Origin: UBA11957 sp963603285
GTDB taxonomy: Bacteria > Bacillota > Clostridia > Lachnospirales > Lachnospiraceae
Direction: 5' to 3'
NCBI GenBank assembly: GCA_963603285.1
Contig: CAVCMG010000010.1
Span: 25,470-89,469, forward strand
DNA: 64,000 nucleotides
Part shown: piece by piece, positions 1 through 8,303 of the stretch
Layout of the letters: the number at the start of each line of letters is the position of its first letter
Numbering within the stretch: the first letter of the stretch is position 1
Made by a program: the position numbers and the translations under genes
The notes under the pieces: generated by a model
What the model was told of the DNA's origin: nothing
Seen by the model: the letters and a program-made list of their open reading frames with translations, nothing else
The model's database searches: none

Positions 1-599
1 ACATCGATGATGGCATAGAACGGGAAGCACAGGATAGATGTCAGGTCTGCGTAAGCTTCCTTGGTTACGATTGTTACTGTATTGTCATCAGCATTTGCTG
101 TGATAGATTCCATGGAAAGATAGGTTTCCGGTGTGGAGCTCTTGGCATCTGTAGCACATACATTGTACAGACGGTTCAGGGAGTTAGCTACGGCTGTAGC
201 ATCACAGTCATCACCGTTGGAGAATTTTACGCCATCTGTGATATGGAAGGTCCATGTCTTGTGGTCGTCAGATACGGTATAGTCATCACACAGGTTGTTG
301 GCTACTGTCAGGTCATCGTTGAACTTGAACAGACACTCTGTTACACCATGGCGGATAGCATCCCATGCGGCGTTCTGGTATGCTGCCGGATCGTAATCTG
401 TGGAATATACGTAGCATCCGAAATCCAGATGCTTGTCACCTGTACTTGCTGTCTCTGTTGTTGTGGAGGTTGCTGTGCTTCCAGCCTGACTTGTAGCTGC
501 TGTGCCATTATCAGAGCTGCCACATCCAGCCAGTGTTCCCAGTGCCATAGCGGCTGTCAGGGAAAGGGCAACCGTTTTCTTAATCCAATTATTTTTCAT
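1..599 (-). CDS. ABC transporter solute-binding lipoprotein, family 5 (nickel/peptide type), C-terminus outside window
   Basis: The frame opens at an ATG at 599 and stays open to the window edge (199 codons), so the C-terminal part is missing. The N-terminus has a lysine-rich start, a hydrophobic stretch and a lipobox ending in GC about 25 residues in, then a Ser/Thr/Ala-rich linker. It continues into the SBP_bac_5 pattern, with NAAWDAIRHGV, an FKFNDDL segment and TWTFHITDGVKFSNG. This family captures nickel complexes or peptides outside the membrane and delivers them to NikB/NikC-like permeases. An AAAGGA ribosome binding site lies 7 bases upstream. The start overlaps the stop of a 56-codon ORF, suggesting coupled translation. 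The substrate is not settled by what is visible. Confidence 0.85.
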   Translation of the reverse strand, partial: MKNNWIKKTVALSLTAAMALGTLAGCGSSDNGTAATSQAGSTATSTTTETASTGDKHLDFGCYVYSTDYDPAAYQNAAWDAIRHGVTECLFKFNDDLTVANNLCDDYTVSDDHKTWTFHITDGVKFSNGDDCDATAVANSLNRLYNVCATDAKSSTPETYLSMESITANADDNTVTIVTKEAYADLTSILCFPFYAIID

Positions 600-766
600 G
601 CTTTTTTCCTTTCTTCACTACTCTCATTCGTTACATGTGGACTTTCTTCCATATAATAATAGAAAGCCCTGTGATCTTTTTCAGGCATACCATCCTTTGC
701 CGAAAAGATCTCTATATCATCAAATGCATGCCGTCCTCTCCGGCAGTATCGCTTTTCATCCTCCAT
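596..766 (-). CDS. small acidic hypothetical protein (56 aa), translationally coupled to the solute-binding protein
   Basis: An ATG at 766 is preceded by AAGGA at 8-base spacing. The 56-codon frame ends in a TGA that shares bases with the ATG of the solute-binding gene (ATGA overlap). The predicted protein starts MEDEKRYCRRG, is rich in charged residues, contains three consecutive Tyr and a single Cys, and has no membrane segment. It fills most of the 200-base gap between the second permease gene and the binding protein, which supports a real gene or at least a coupling cistron. I recognise no domain. It could be a metal-related accessory peptide or simply a translated leader. No function is claimed. 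Confidence 0.5.
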   Translation of the reverse strand: MEDEKRYCRRGRHAFDDIEIFSAKDGMPEKDHRAFYYYMEESPHVTNESSEERKKA

Positions 767-802
767 AAAACGATTCCTTGCACATGATATACTTTTTCAG
801 GA

Positions 803-1627
803 TCAGCTGCGCGGATCCAGTACGTCTCTGAGACTGTCGCCCAGAAGGTTAAATACCACTACCGTAATAAAAATGGCAAGACCCGGGAACACCATCAACC
901 ACGGTGCTGCCGTCATATAGGCACGGCCTTCATTCAACATAAGTCCCCATTCAGCGACCGGTGACTGCGCACCAAAGCCCAGGAAGGACAGACCGGCAAT
1001 CTCCAGCATCATACCACCGATATCTGTTGCGCCGGTGATAACAAGCGTCGGCAGAGCATTCGGCAGCATATATTTCCATAAAATATAGCCTGTTTTGGAA
1101 CCGGTAACCCGGGCAGCCGCAATATAATCACGGTTTTTGATCTTTAATACCAAGCTTCGTGCCAGTCGGGCGTATTTTGTCCAGCTGACGATGGCAATAG
1201 CTACGACAGCGTTCCGGATGTTGGCTCCCAGAATACCGGCAACGGCAATCGCCAGTACCATACCTGGGAAGGAAATCATCATATCGGAGAGGCGCATGAT
1301 AACGGCATCTACGATACCACCGAAGTAGCCGGCAACAATACCAAGTATCGTACCTACAACAACAATGATCGCTACCAGCGATATCGCTGCTGTCAGGGAT
1401 GTTCTCGCACCGAAAATAACACGGGAAAACAGGTCACGACCCATCTTATCTGTACCAAACCAGTGTTCGCTGCTCGGCGGCTGTACCGCGTCAGCCAGAA
1501 CGGCCGCATACGGATCGTGTGTGGCGATCAACGGTGCAAACACTGCGATCAAGACAACGACAATGGCCAGAATACAATACACTATAAATGCAGGATTTTT
1601 TTTCACAAATTTCTTAAACTTAGCCAT
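803..1627 (-). CDS. ABC transporter permease, NikC/DppC/OppC family
   Basis: This 274-residue inner-membrane permease has the N-terminal OppC-type segment (first helix at about 15-35), then WFGTDKMGRDLFSR, the family's periplasmic signature. It also has the EAA-type cytoplasmic loop, ARVTGSKTGYILWKYMLPNALP, which contacts the ATPase. It starts three bases after the stop of the partner permease, so the two are co-transcribed. Together they form the channel of a nickel/peptide importer. The ATPase genes are not in the window and probably lie left of the edge, beyond the solute-binding gene. The gene order (permeases first, binding protein later) is less usual. NikC and DppC cannot be separated by eye. 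Confidence 0.88.
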   Translation of the reverse strand: MAKFKKFVKKNPAFIVYCILAIVVVLIAVFAPLIATHDPYAAVLADAVQPPSSEHWFGTDKMGRDLFSRVIFGARTSLTAAISLVAIIVVVGTILGIVAGYFGGIVDAVIMRLSDMMISFPGMVLAIAVAGILGANIRNAVVAIAIVSWTKYARLARSLVLKIKNRDYIAAARVTGSKTGYILWKYMLPNALPTLVITGATDIGGMMLEIAGLSFLGFGAQSPVAEWGLMLNEGRAYMTAAPWLMVFPGLAIFITVVVFNLLGDSLRDVLDPRS

Positions 1628-1630
1628 GGT

Positions 1631-2569
1631 CTACCTCGCTTCTCTCATTCTGGGATCCAGAAAACTGTAGGATATATCGACGATCAGATTGATCACCATA
1701 TACATCAGGGCGATCCAGAGCACATACGCCTGGATCAGCGTATAGTCCATGGAAGTAATAGCGGAAACAGCCAGACTTCCCAGTCCAGGATAGGAGAAGA
1801 TCACCTCTACTACCGCAGTACCGCCAAGCAGGGATCCCAGGGAAAGGCCCAGCATCGTTACCAGCGGCAGGATGGAATTGGGGAGTACATGTTTCCAGAG
1901 GATCGTTCTCTCACTGATACCTCTGCAGCGCGCACCGACCACATAATCCTGACTCAGTTCCTCAAGGAAAGCTGTTCGTACCTGTCTCGTATATTTGGCA
2001 GCCATGACGAACGCCAGCGTAACTACCGGGAGAACCAGCTTATTAAAGCCCTGTCCGGTGGATACGACCGGCAGAACCTTCAGCTTAACGCCGAAGAAAT
2101 ACAACAGCATCAGGCCGACCCAGAAGTTCGGCAGCGATACACCCAGGAATGTAAAGAAACGCACCAGCATGTCGGCAATGCCTCCCTTATGTACCGCAGA
2201 CAGAATACCAAAAGGTACTGCCACGATCAGCATAAGCACCATAGATAATAAGGAAAGCTTTAATGTCGGCCACACTCTGGCTGCCAGAAGAGAGGCAACC
2301 GGTTTCTTTAGGGAGTAGGATGTTCCGAAATCACCGTGCAGTACATTGCCCAGCCAGTCAACATACTGTACAAGGAATGGACGATTCAGTCCCAGCTCTT
2401 CTCTGGTCTGTTCCATAACAGCTTCACTTGGTATCGTACCATTGGCCGCATACATGGCTCTGACCGGATCCCCCGGTGCCAGATATGTCAGCGCAAACGT
2501 CAGAAAGCTGATACCGATCAGAACGATCAGGATCTGCAAAAGACGTCTTACCACTTTCTTTTTACTCAC
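1631..2569 (-). CDS. ABC transporter permease, NikB/DppB/OppB family
   Basis: 312 residues from a GTG at 2569, which has GGGAGG nine bases upstream. The frame stays open further upstream, but that part looks like leader and gives a length above the family's usual ~310. Visible features are the first helix in RRLLQILIVLIGISFLTFAL, the motif LAPGDPVRAM, and the EAA loop ARCRGISERTILWKHVLPNSILP. It pairs with the NikC-like permease directly downstream. The family moves nickel chelates, di- or oligopeptides, and the substrate here is undecided. A perfect inverted repeat and a hairpin with a T-tract lie upstream. Confidence 0.87.
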   Translation of the reverse strand: MSKKKVVRRLLQILIVLIGISFLTFALTYLAPGDPVRAMYAANGTIPSEAVMEQTREELGLNRPFLVQYVDWLGNVLHGDFGTSYSLKKPVASLLAARVWPTLKLSLLSMVLMLIVAVPFGILSAVHKGGIADMLVRFFTFLGVSLPNFWVGLMLLYFFGVKLKVLPVVSTGQGFNKLVLPVVTLAFVMAAKYTRQVRTAFLEELSQDYVVGARCRGISERTILWKHVLPNSILPLVTMLGLSLGSLLGGTAVVEVIFSYPGLGSLAVSAITSMDYTLIQAYVLWIALMYMVINLIVDISYSFLDPRMREAR

Positions 2570-2653
2570 TCTTTTGTTCCTCCCATCAGCAGTGCAAAAG
2601 ACCGCATTTGTTTTCCACATTTTTGTTCTTGATACACACGATTTCTTTATGTG

Positions 2654-2677
2654 CATTCGTTATTTGTATAACGAATG
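2654..2677. promoter_or_regulatory. perfect 10-bp inverted repeat upstream of nikB-like gene (possible operator)
   Basis: CATTCGTTAT and ATAACGAATG are exact reverse complements separated by TTGT. The site is about 85 bases upstream of the GTG start. It could be a repressor site, or, as RNA, a stable stem in the leader. It does not resemble the NikR half-site GTATGA. Confidence 0.5.
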
Positions 2678-2682
2678 TCCGC

Positions 2683-2723
2683 AAAAAAAAACACGCGAAG
2701 CAGAAATACTATCCTGCGTGTTT
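2683..2723 (-). terminator. terminator-like hairpin in the nikB-like leader
   Basis: On the minus strand AAACACGC and GCGTGTTT pair around an inner GCAG/CTGC stem, and the 3' arm runs into nine T. It lies upstream of the permease operon and just downstream of a candidate promoter, so it may be an attenuator rather than a gene end. Confidence 0.55.
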
Positions 2724-2729
2724 ACGTAA

Positions 2730-2758
2730 ATTTTATATTTTTTCAAAAAATTTGTCTA
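2730..2758 (-). promoter_or_regulatory. candidate promoter for nikB-like operon
   Basis: On the minus strand TAGACA and TAAAAT are separated by 17 bases. Transcription would start near 2723, at the foot of the terminator-like hairpin. Confidence 0.4.
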
Positions 2759-2823
2759 TCCCTTAATGCAATTATTAGTATTCTAATTTGTTATAGCTTT
2801 GCAAAATTCTATCTTCAACTGTA

Positions 2824-2863
2824 CAAAAAAATGCGGAGATTTCACAAAATCCCCGCATTTTTT
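2824..2863 (-). terminator. intrinsic terminator of the PfkB-family kinase gene
   Basis: The minus strand has AAAAAATGCGGGGATTT pairing with AAATCTCCGCATTTTTT across a TGTG loop, followed by T. It starts about a dozen bases after the kinase stop codon. Confidence 0.8.
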
Positions 2864-2874
2864 AAGATTTTCCC

Positions 2875-3822
2875 TTAGTACAGCTTTTCAATAGCGATCG
2901 CATCCATCATCCCAAGGATCTCCAGAGGCCCCGCAACAAGGCTTCCTTCCAGCTGTATGGCGGCATTTGCCGCAGCCATTCCCATTCGTAATACATATTC
3001 CGCTGTCGCATCCTGCAAAATCTGCATGGCCATGGCCGCCACCATGGCATCACCGGCTCCCTGCAGACCACGGATCGGCACCGATGCACTTTTGGCATAC
3101 CAGCAGCCTTCTCCGACAGAAAGTAAAGCCCCGCGGCTGCCCATGGAAACACAGACCATCGGAATCCCCTGTGCCCGCAGCTCATCGGCGGCTTTTGCCA
3201 CCTCTTCTACCGTCTCGATCTTTCGACCCATCAGCTCCTGCAGCTCGTCCAGATTTGGTTTGATCAGCGCCGGCTGTGCCTTGACGCCCTCTCTGAGCAG
3301 CTCCCCGGAAGCATCCAGGATGGTAAAGATATTTCTTTTTTTGGCTTCTTCGATCAATTTACGGTACGTGTCTGCCGGTACCCCCATCGGCGCACTGCCG
3401 TTGACAGTCAGAATCGAGCCTTCGTCCAGCTCGTCCATGACCTGGCAGACCTTGTGGCAGATCTCCTGCACACTCTCCTCACGGACTGCGCTGCCCCGTT
3501 CGTTTAACTCTGTCATAATCCCGGTATCCGGATCCAGTACCTTGATATTGGTACGCAGGCTGCCGGATACATTCGTCAGTACATGGGCAATGCCTCTTTT
3601 TTCCAGCGCATCCTTTACACGGACACGGCCATCCACAAAGTCAAAACCGGCGGCGATCACCGGCTGTTCCATATTTTTGAGCTGCATACAGACATTGATT
3701 CCTTTGCCGGAAATATCCTTGCGGGCAGACTTGACCAGATTGGTCTTCCCTTTTTGGAGTCCCGGAACCGTGATCGTATAATCCACACACGGATTTAATG
3801 TGACTGCTACTACCTTCTTCAT
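2875..3822 (-). CDS. PfkB-family sugar-phosphate kinase (1-phosphofructokinase type)
   Basis: 315 residues, the usual length of 1-phosphofructokinase/tagatose-6-phosphate kinase. The start MKKVVAVTLNPCVDYTI is typical of the FruK/LacC branch. The first ribokinase signature GKGINV is at residues 39-44. The second, GAGDAMVA, is at about 255-262, where Asp258 would be the catalytic base and the preceding Gly-Ala-Gly the anion hole. The protein would phosphorylate a ketose-1- or 6-phosphate in the cytoplasm, feeding glycolysis. No phosphotransferase gene is adjacent, so the sugar is uncertain. The gene appears monocistronic with its own terminator. Confidence 0.85.
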   Translation of the reverse strand: MKKVVAVTLNPCVDYTITVPGLQKGKTNLVKSARKDISGKGINVCMQLKNMEQPVIAAGFDFVDGRVRVKDALEKRGIAHVLTNVSGSLRTNIKVLDPDTGIMTELNERGSAVREESVQEICHKVCQVMDELDEGSILTVNGSAPMGVPADTYRKLIEEAKKRNIFTILDASGELLREGVKAQPALIKPNLDELQELMGRKIETVEEVAKAADELRAQGIPMVCVSMGSRGALLSVGEGCWYAKSASVPIRGLQGAGDAMVAAMAMQILQDATAEYVLRMGMAAANAAIQLEGSLVAGPLEILGMMDAIAIEKLY

Positions 3823-4064
3823 ATCTTATTTTAACCTCACAGTATTTTTCATGCTGCTTTTGTCATCTGTCCTGTACAGGCAAACGACACCACGATAATT
3901 GCAGTATACCCTATTCCTCCGCGTTTATGTTTACGAAAAACCGGCATTTCTCCCCTGCTTTTTAGGCAAAACGCCCACGGGCACCGGATTTATGCATCTT
4001 TTCATCAAAAAAGCCCGGGAAAGCCCTGTTTTTCTGTGCAGGAAGTCCTGCCCATACAGTACAA

Positions 4065-4096
4065 AACTGCCCCATGGGATAACCCATGGGGCAGTT
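4065..4096 (-). terminator. intrinsic terminator of ilvE
   Basis: A 14-bp perfect stem (AACTGCCCCATGGG with its complement) has a 4-base loop and is followed by TTTTGT on the minus strand, 45 bases past the ilvE stop. Confidence 0.85.
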
Positions 4097-4140
4097 AGTT
4101 TCTTCTATATTTTATATATAGTAGATTTCATTTCGAAAGC

Positions 4141-5166
4141 TTAGCAGATCTCTCTTACCCAGCCTTCCGGTGCTTTGATGTGGCCCATCTGGATACCTGT
4201 CAGTGTATCATACAGCTTCTGGGTAACCGGTCCCATCTTCTCCATACCGGACGGGAAGCAGATCTCTTTGCCGTGATCTACGATCTTGCCAACCGGAGAG
4301 ATAACGGCTGCTGTACCGCACAGACCGCACTCTGCAAAATCCTTAACCTCAGCAAACGGAACCTTGCGCTCCTCAACCTCAAGACCAAGGTACTCTTTGG
4401 CAACGTACATCAGGGAACGACGTGTGATGGACGGCAGGATACTGTCGGACTTCGGTGTAACAACCTTGTTGTCCTTTGTTACGAAGATGAAGTTAGCTCC
4501 ACCTGTCTCTTCTACATAGGTTCTGGTAGCTGCATCCAGATACATGTTCTCATCGTAGCCCTGGTTGTGGGCATCTACGATAGCGTGAAGGCTCATGGCG
4601 TAGTTCAGACCGGCTTTGATATGGCCTGTACCGTTCGGAGCTGCACGGTCGAAATCTGTGACACGGATCGTGATCGGCTTGGCACCGCCCTTGAAGTACG
4701 GACCTACCGGTGTACAGAACATACGGAACTCGTATTCGTCTGACGGTTTAACACCGATAACCGGGCCGCTGCCGAACATAAAAGGACGGATATATAATGT
4801 AGCGCCGGAACCAAACGGCGGAACATATGCTGCATTAGCCTTTACGACCTGCATAACAGCGTCTACCCACTTGTCCTCCGGGAATACCGGCATCTCAAGT
4901 CTGCGACAGGAATCTGCCATACGGGATGCATTTAAATCCGGGCGGAAGCATACGATCTTGCCATCCTCTGTGGTGTAGGCTTTCAGACCCTCAAAACAGC
5001 ACTGTGCGTACTGTAAAACACCTGCGCACTCGGAAATCGTTAATGTCGCATCTGTAATGAGGCCACCCTCATCCCATGCGCCATCTTTATAATGGGCTAC
5101 AAAGCGTTCTTTGGTCGGGATATAACCGAACCCGATATTGCCCCAGTCAATATTCATCTTTTCCAT
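4141..5166 (-). CDS. ilvE: branched-chain amino acid aminotransferase
   Basis: 341 residues, fold-type IV PLP enzyme of the larger BCAT type. Lys184 in GTGHIKAGLNYA fits the PLP Schiff-base lysine. Other family blocks include CFEGLKAY (about 57-64), RPFMFGSG (about 127-134) and EETGGANFIFV. It catalyses the reversible transamination of Leu, Ile and Val with 2-oxoglutarate in the cytoplasm, the last step of branched-chain amino acid synthesis. No other ilv or leu genes are adjacent. It has its own promoter (TTGACG, 17 bases, TAGAAT) and a strong terminator, so it is probably monocistronic. The 55-base leader shows no T-box or leader peptide. Confidence 0.93.
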   Translation of the reverse strand: MEKMNIDWGNIGFGYIPTKERFVAHYKDGAWDEGGLITDATLTISECAGVLQYAQCCFEGLKAYTTEDGKIVCFRPDLNASRMADSCRRLEMPVFPEDKWVDAVMQVVKANAAYVPPFGSGATLYIRPFMFGSGPVIGVKPSDEYEFRMFCTPVGPYFKGGAKPITIRVTDFDRAAPNGTGHIKAGLNYAMSLHAIVDAHNQGYDENMYLDAATRTYVEETGGANFIFVTKDNKVVTPKSDSILPSITRRSLMYVAKEYLGLEVEERKVPFAEVKDFAECGLCGTAAVISPVGKIVDHGKEICFPSGMEKMGPVTQKLYDTLTGIQMGHIKAPEGWVREIC

Positions 5167-5228
5167 CTTATTCAGATCCTTTCTTTACCTATGCCTTCGC
5201 ATGGTTTACTGCTCGTCATTTCCGTATT

Positions 5229-5257
5229 ATTCTATACCTATTGCCATACCTCGTCAA
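5229..5257 (-). promoter_or_regulatory. ilvE promoter
   Basis: Minus strand TTGACG (5252-5257) and TAGAAT (5229-5234) with a 17-base spacer, giving a start near 5222. Confidence 0.65.
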
Positions 5258-5321
5258 TATTTGTCTGAAAATATTTCTTCAATGCTTTAACGTGCTGTTA
5301 TTTCCGGATATTTTTTGATTT

Positions 5322-6308
5322 TTACAGCTCTGTGCAGACGAGCTCCCTGGTTTCACTGTCCCGGTAATACAACCATCTGCCGACAACCTGCGGACGGTCG
5401 CCCTCGATATGCCCAAATTCATCTTTGGTAAAGCAGGCGGTCTTTTCTGCCAGCACACGGTGCTCACCACTGACCGGATCCAGCGTTTCGATCGTCATAT
5501 CATCTTCCATCCCGGCCATATACAGCTGTCCGTCCACAAACCACACATATGTCATCGGCCCGGCCAGCTTCTGACGCTTCACCGGCCCCGGTTTTCCGGG
5601 ATCCATCGTCTCATAATAGCAATCCGTATGGCGGGACTGTTCGATCACGGTGCAGAGACTGCTGCTGCTTACAAAGGTACAGGCTTCCTTTAACAGCTCG
5701 CTCTTTTCCCAGAAGCGATCCAGCGAAAACGGCGTCTCACTGCATTTTTTCGCGTCAAAGGTTTCCATATCGATGCTGTAAAAAGTGGAAACCTCTCTAT
5801 CAAAATCATCGTGCATACCGTAAAACATATGGCCACAGACCATCCAGGCATCCTCTCTTAAATTCAGATACTCGCCCATCGTGTCCATTCCGGCACTTTT
5901 GCCGGTCTCAGGATCGAGCCGCACGATCATCGGATGCTCGCCTTTGGTGTTGTAATACAGATAACGGTCTGTCAGCACCAGATGATGCGGAAAGCTGCCC
6001 ACAACGTCAAGGCTGGTCTCGGTAAGCGTCTCAATATCGATCTTTGCAATCTGTAACAGATCCTGTTTGAGTACATACACGGTCTTTCCTGCACCGACAC
6101 ATTCTGTCCAGCGGAAGATCCGGGCGTCCTCCACGGTAAACTCTGTCACACTGCCGTCCACCTTATCTATACGGAAGCATTTTTCGACCGCCGGATTAGC
6201 CTCGCTTCTTCGCGGCCACGCCACCACATAATCGTCAAGCTCCACGTACTGCATGATACCGACGCGGTCGGCGCAGGCACGGCTGATTGGTTTCTTTTTT
6301 TCTGTCAA
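5322..6308 (-). CDS. conserved hypothetical protein, probable beta-propeller (DUF5050-like)
   Basis: 328 residues without signal peptide or membrane helix. The sequence repeats short strands of the type YLYYN...GEHPMIVRLDPETG, TFYSIDMETF and RWLYYRDSETREL at intervals of about 45 residues. That is the look of DUF5050-like propellers, where aromatic-rich strands alternate with Asp/Gly turns. It starts six bases after the stop of the RelA/SpoT-domain gene, so the two are one transcription unit. A propeller would suit a binding or scaffold role, but no enzyme motif is visible and no function can be given. Confidence 0.6.
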   Translation of the reverse strand: MTEKKKPISRACADRVGIMQYVELDDYVVAWPRRSEANPAVEKCFRIDKVDGSVTEFTVEDARIFRWTECVGAGKTVYVLKQDLLQIAKIDIETLTETSLDVVGSFPHHLVLTDRYLYYNTKGEHPMIVRLDPETGKSAGMDTMGEYLNLREDAWMVCGHMFYGMHDDFDREVSTFYSIDMETFDAKKCSETPFSLDRFWEKSELLKEACTFVSSSSLCTVIEQSRHTDCYYETMDPGKPGPVKRQKLAGPMTYVWFVDGQLYMAGMEDDMTIETLDPVSGEHRVLAEKTACFTKDEFGHIEGDRPQVVGRWLYYRDSETRELVCTEL

Positions 6309-6314
6309 AATCCC

Positions 6315-8093
6315 CTACTCCTCTCTGATGATCCCGTTGTTGCGCTCGCGCACCAGATTCACTACCCGGTGACGGAAGGGGATCTCGTAGATATCTTCAT
6401 CCGCAAATACCTTGCGGTTATAATCAAATCTGCAGTTTTTGATCGTCTCGCGGTCAAAGCTGATATAGCTGCCGTCCGGCCAGAAGATCATCACGCTGCC
6501 GTCCCTGCTGGTCTTTTGCGCATAGACATGGGCAAATGAGCCGATCGTTGCCAGAAGCTTGTCCGGATTCAGCAAAAACTTGCCATCCTCGGCGTCCCAG
6601 CCGATCACAACCACCGGCAGGCAGCGGGCCGGATGCTCCAGAAGGGTGCGGATCTTTTCGGCATCCCTCTCCGTCTCCAGCACGGACACCTTCGAAGGCA
6701 GCTTCTCCACATCGTAAAAATCCACTTCATCGCGGATACGGTCGACAAACTTTGGCTTACGGAAACTGATCTTGGCGATCTCCTTCTCCGGGGCGCTGCT
6801 GGTCGTCACGCAGAAAAACAAAAGACGGCCGTTTTTATTCTCCAGACTGGTTTCAGTAAACCACAGTGTACCTGGCATCGTCGCGTCGATACGGCTGCAG
6901 TTTAATAAGAATCGCTGCGTCTCCTCGTCATACTCCACATGCAGCTCATAGCCCGGCTTTGTGCCTTTGAAGTCCTCCGGCTCCTCTTTCATCTCCGGGA
7001 AGATCTCACGGTACTTGTACCGGCCCCAGCTGTAGATGATCTGGACGGCCTTTTTAAAGCTGTCCTCCACCTCGCCCTGCGGGGTATTCTCATCGTTTAG
7101 CGCCACATCGAGCTGAAAGGTCGTGCGGTTCTCCAGCGGCTTGAATTTATTCTTATGGGGTACCGGCTCATAGACCTTGAGCTTGGTATCCGCCAGAAGG
7201 CGCTGGATCGTCTCATCCTTGACATAAAGCATATTCAAAACCTTGACCAGTACGTCATATGTCAGCTTCGTATGCACATTTTCATCCATCAGGGCACTGA
7301 CCAGCTGTACCTTGTCGCAGTTAAAAAACTGATTGCCCAGCTGTTCATGTTCGTTTAAATACTCGACCACCTGCGGATTTAAAGGCTTTTCGTCCAGACG
7401 CAGACGGTAGCGGCTTCGAAACATCAGTTCCCAATTTTTCTTTTCCAGATGTCTTCTGGCAAGGCTCTGGAACAGGCTCGACAGCGACCAGTCACAGAGC
7501 TCCAGACTGGCCAGGATACTGTTCATCGTACGGGCCAGCGCTTCGTTGTCGTCCCAGAGATTCTTTTTATGGTTCTTGATATCCTTGTAGCGCATATCGT
7601 GCTCGATCTCATGCCATCCTTCAAAAAGAACGGTACGCAGCTGTACCTCAAAGGTGGCGTCCACCGGCAGCTTCCAGGTATGTTCATCCACCATCTCCAG
7701 AAGCTTCTGAGGGATCTCAAATACGCCGTTGATCTTTGTTGCTTGGAACTGGTTGACCGTCATCTCGTTCTGGGACCACTGGCCGTTGCGGTTGAAGGTC
7801 TTTTCCAGAATATAGCGGCAGGCCGCCAGATCGTCCGAATAGTACAGTACCACACGGATACCCAGAAGATCCTGCACCTTCTTGTCATGCTCGCCGCTGC
7901 CGTACTCACCGCTGCCAAGCTTTAAGGCCAGCGATTCATCGTCCTTGACGCGCATAAACAGCCGGTAATACAGACCGCATTTTTTCAGCTGTTCCTCGAT
8001 ACTCTTTTTGAGTTCCTCCAGAACGACCTGCAGATTGACGTCATCCTTCAGATGCCGGATCAGTTCCGGGGTATATTCTCTGTCATTACTCAT
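6315..8093 (-). CDS. RelA/SpoT-type nucleotidyltransferase-domain protein with long C-terminal extension
   Basis: 592 residues from the ATG at 8093, chosen because AGAGGA lies six bases upstream. The N-terminal ~220 residues carry synthetase-domain blocks: RVKDDESLALKL, DLLGIRVVLYYSDDL (candidate metal-binding Asp) and EVQLRT...WHEIEHDMRYK (candidate catalytic Glu). The block that in RelA reads GYxSxH and stacks on the nucleotide is here NGVFEIP, lacking the Tyr and His. About 370 further residues follow with no HD hydrolase, TGS or ACT domain. The family makes (p)ppGpp or, in toxic variants, modifies other nucleotides or tRNA. Activity here is uncertain. Operon partner: the propeller-like gene. 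Confidence 0.75.
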   Translation of the reverse strand: MSNDREYTPELIRHLKDDVNLQVVLEELKKSIEEQLKKCGLYYRLFMRVKDDESLALKLGSGEYGSGEHDKKVQDLLGIRVVLYYSDDLAACRYILEKTFNRNGQWSQNEMTVNQFQATKINGVFEIPQKLLEMVDEHTWKLPVDATFEVQLRTVLFEGWHEIEHDMRYKDIKNHKKNLWDDNEALARTMNSILASLELCDWSLSSLFQSLARRHLEKKNWELMFRSRYRLRLDEKPLNPQVVEYLNEHEQLGNQFFNCDKVQLVSALMDENVHTKLTYDVLVKVLNMLYVKDETIQRLLADTKLKVYEPVPHKNKFKPLENRTTFQLDVALNDENTPQGEVEDSFKKAVQIIYSWGRYKYREIFPEMKEEPEDFKGTKPGYELHVEYDEETQRFLLNCSRIDATMPGTLWFTETSLENKNGRLLFFCVTTSSAPEKEIAKISFRKPKFVDRIRDEVDFYDVEKLPSKVSVLETERDAEKIRTLLEHPARCLPVVVIGWDAEDGKFLLNPDKLLATIGSFAHVYAQKTSRDGSVMIFWPDGSYISFDRETIKNCRFDYNRKVFADEDIYEIPFRHRVVNLVRERNNGIIREE

Positions 8094-8240
8094 AGGTTTC
8101 CTCTTATTCTCTGTGTAGAATCGTCTTGTCACAGCGGCCGGGACTTCTCCTGTGTCGTATCCCTGTTCTTCCTGTCCCTGTCCGCCCTGTTATATACCAT
8201 TACTTATAAGTATATCATATCAAGTTTCATTACTGCAACC

Positions 8241-8269
8241 TTGGCAAATCGCTGTTTTCCATGTATAAT
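8241..8269 (+). promoter_or_regulatory. promoter of the SEC-C/metA operon
   Basis: TTGGCA (8241-8246) and TATAAT (8264-8269), 17-base spacer, followed by AAAGGAGG and the ATG at 8304. Confidence 0.75.
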
Positions 8270-8303
8270 AAAAAGACATGTTACAAAAGGAGGTTCACCT
8301 GAC

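Noticed and set aside
2654..2677. NikR operator upstream of the nickel-type importer
   Set aside because: The palindrome half-sites do not match GTATGA/TCATAC and the spacing is wrong.
5167..5228. T-box or branched-chain leader peptide for ilvE
   Set aside because: The leader is about 55 bases with no specifier stem, no run of Leu/Ile/Val codons and no terminator.
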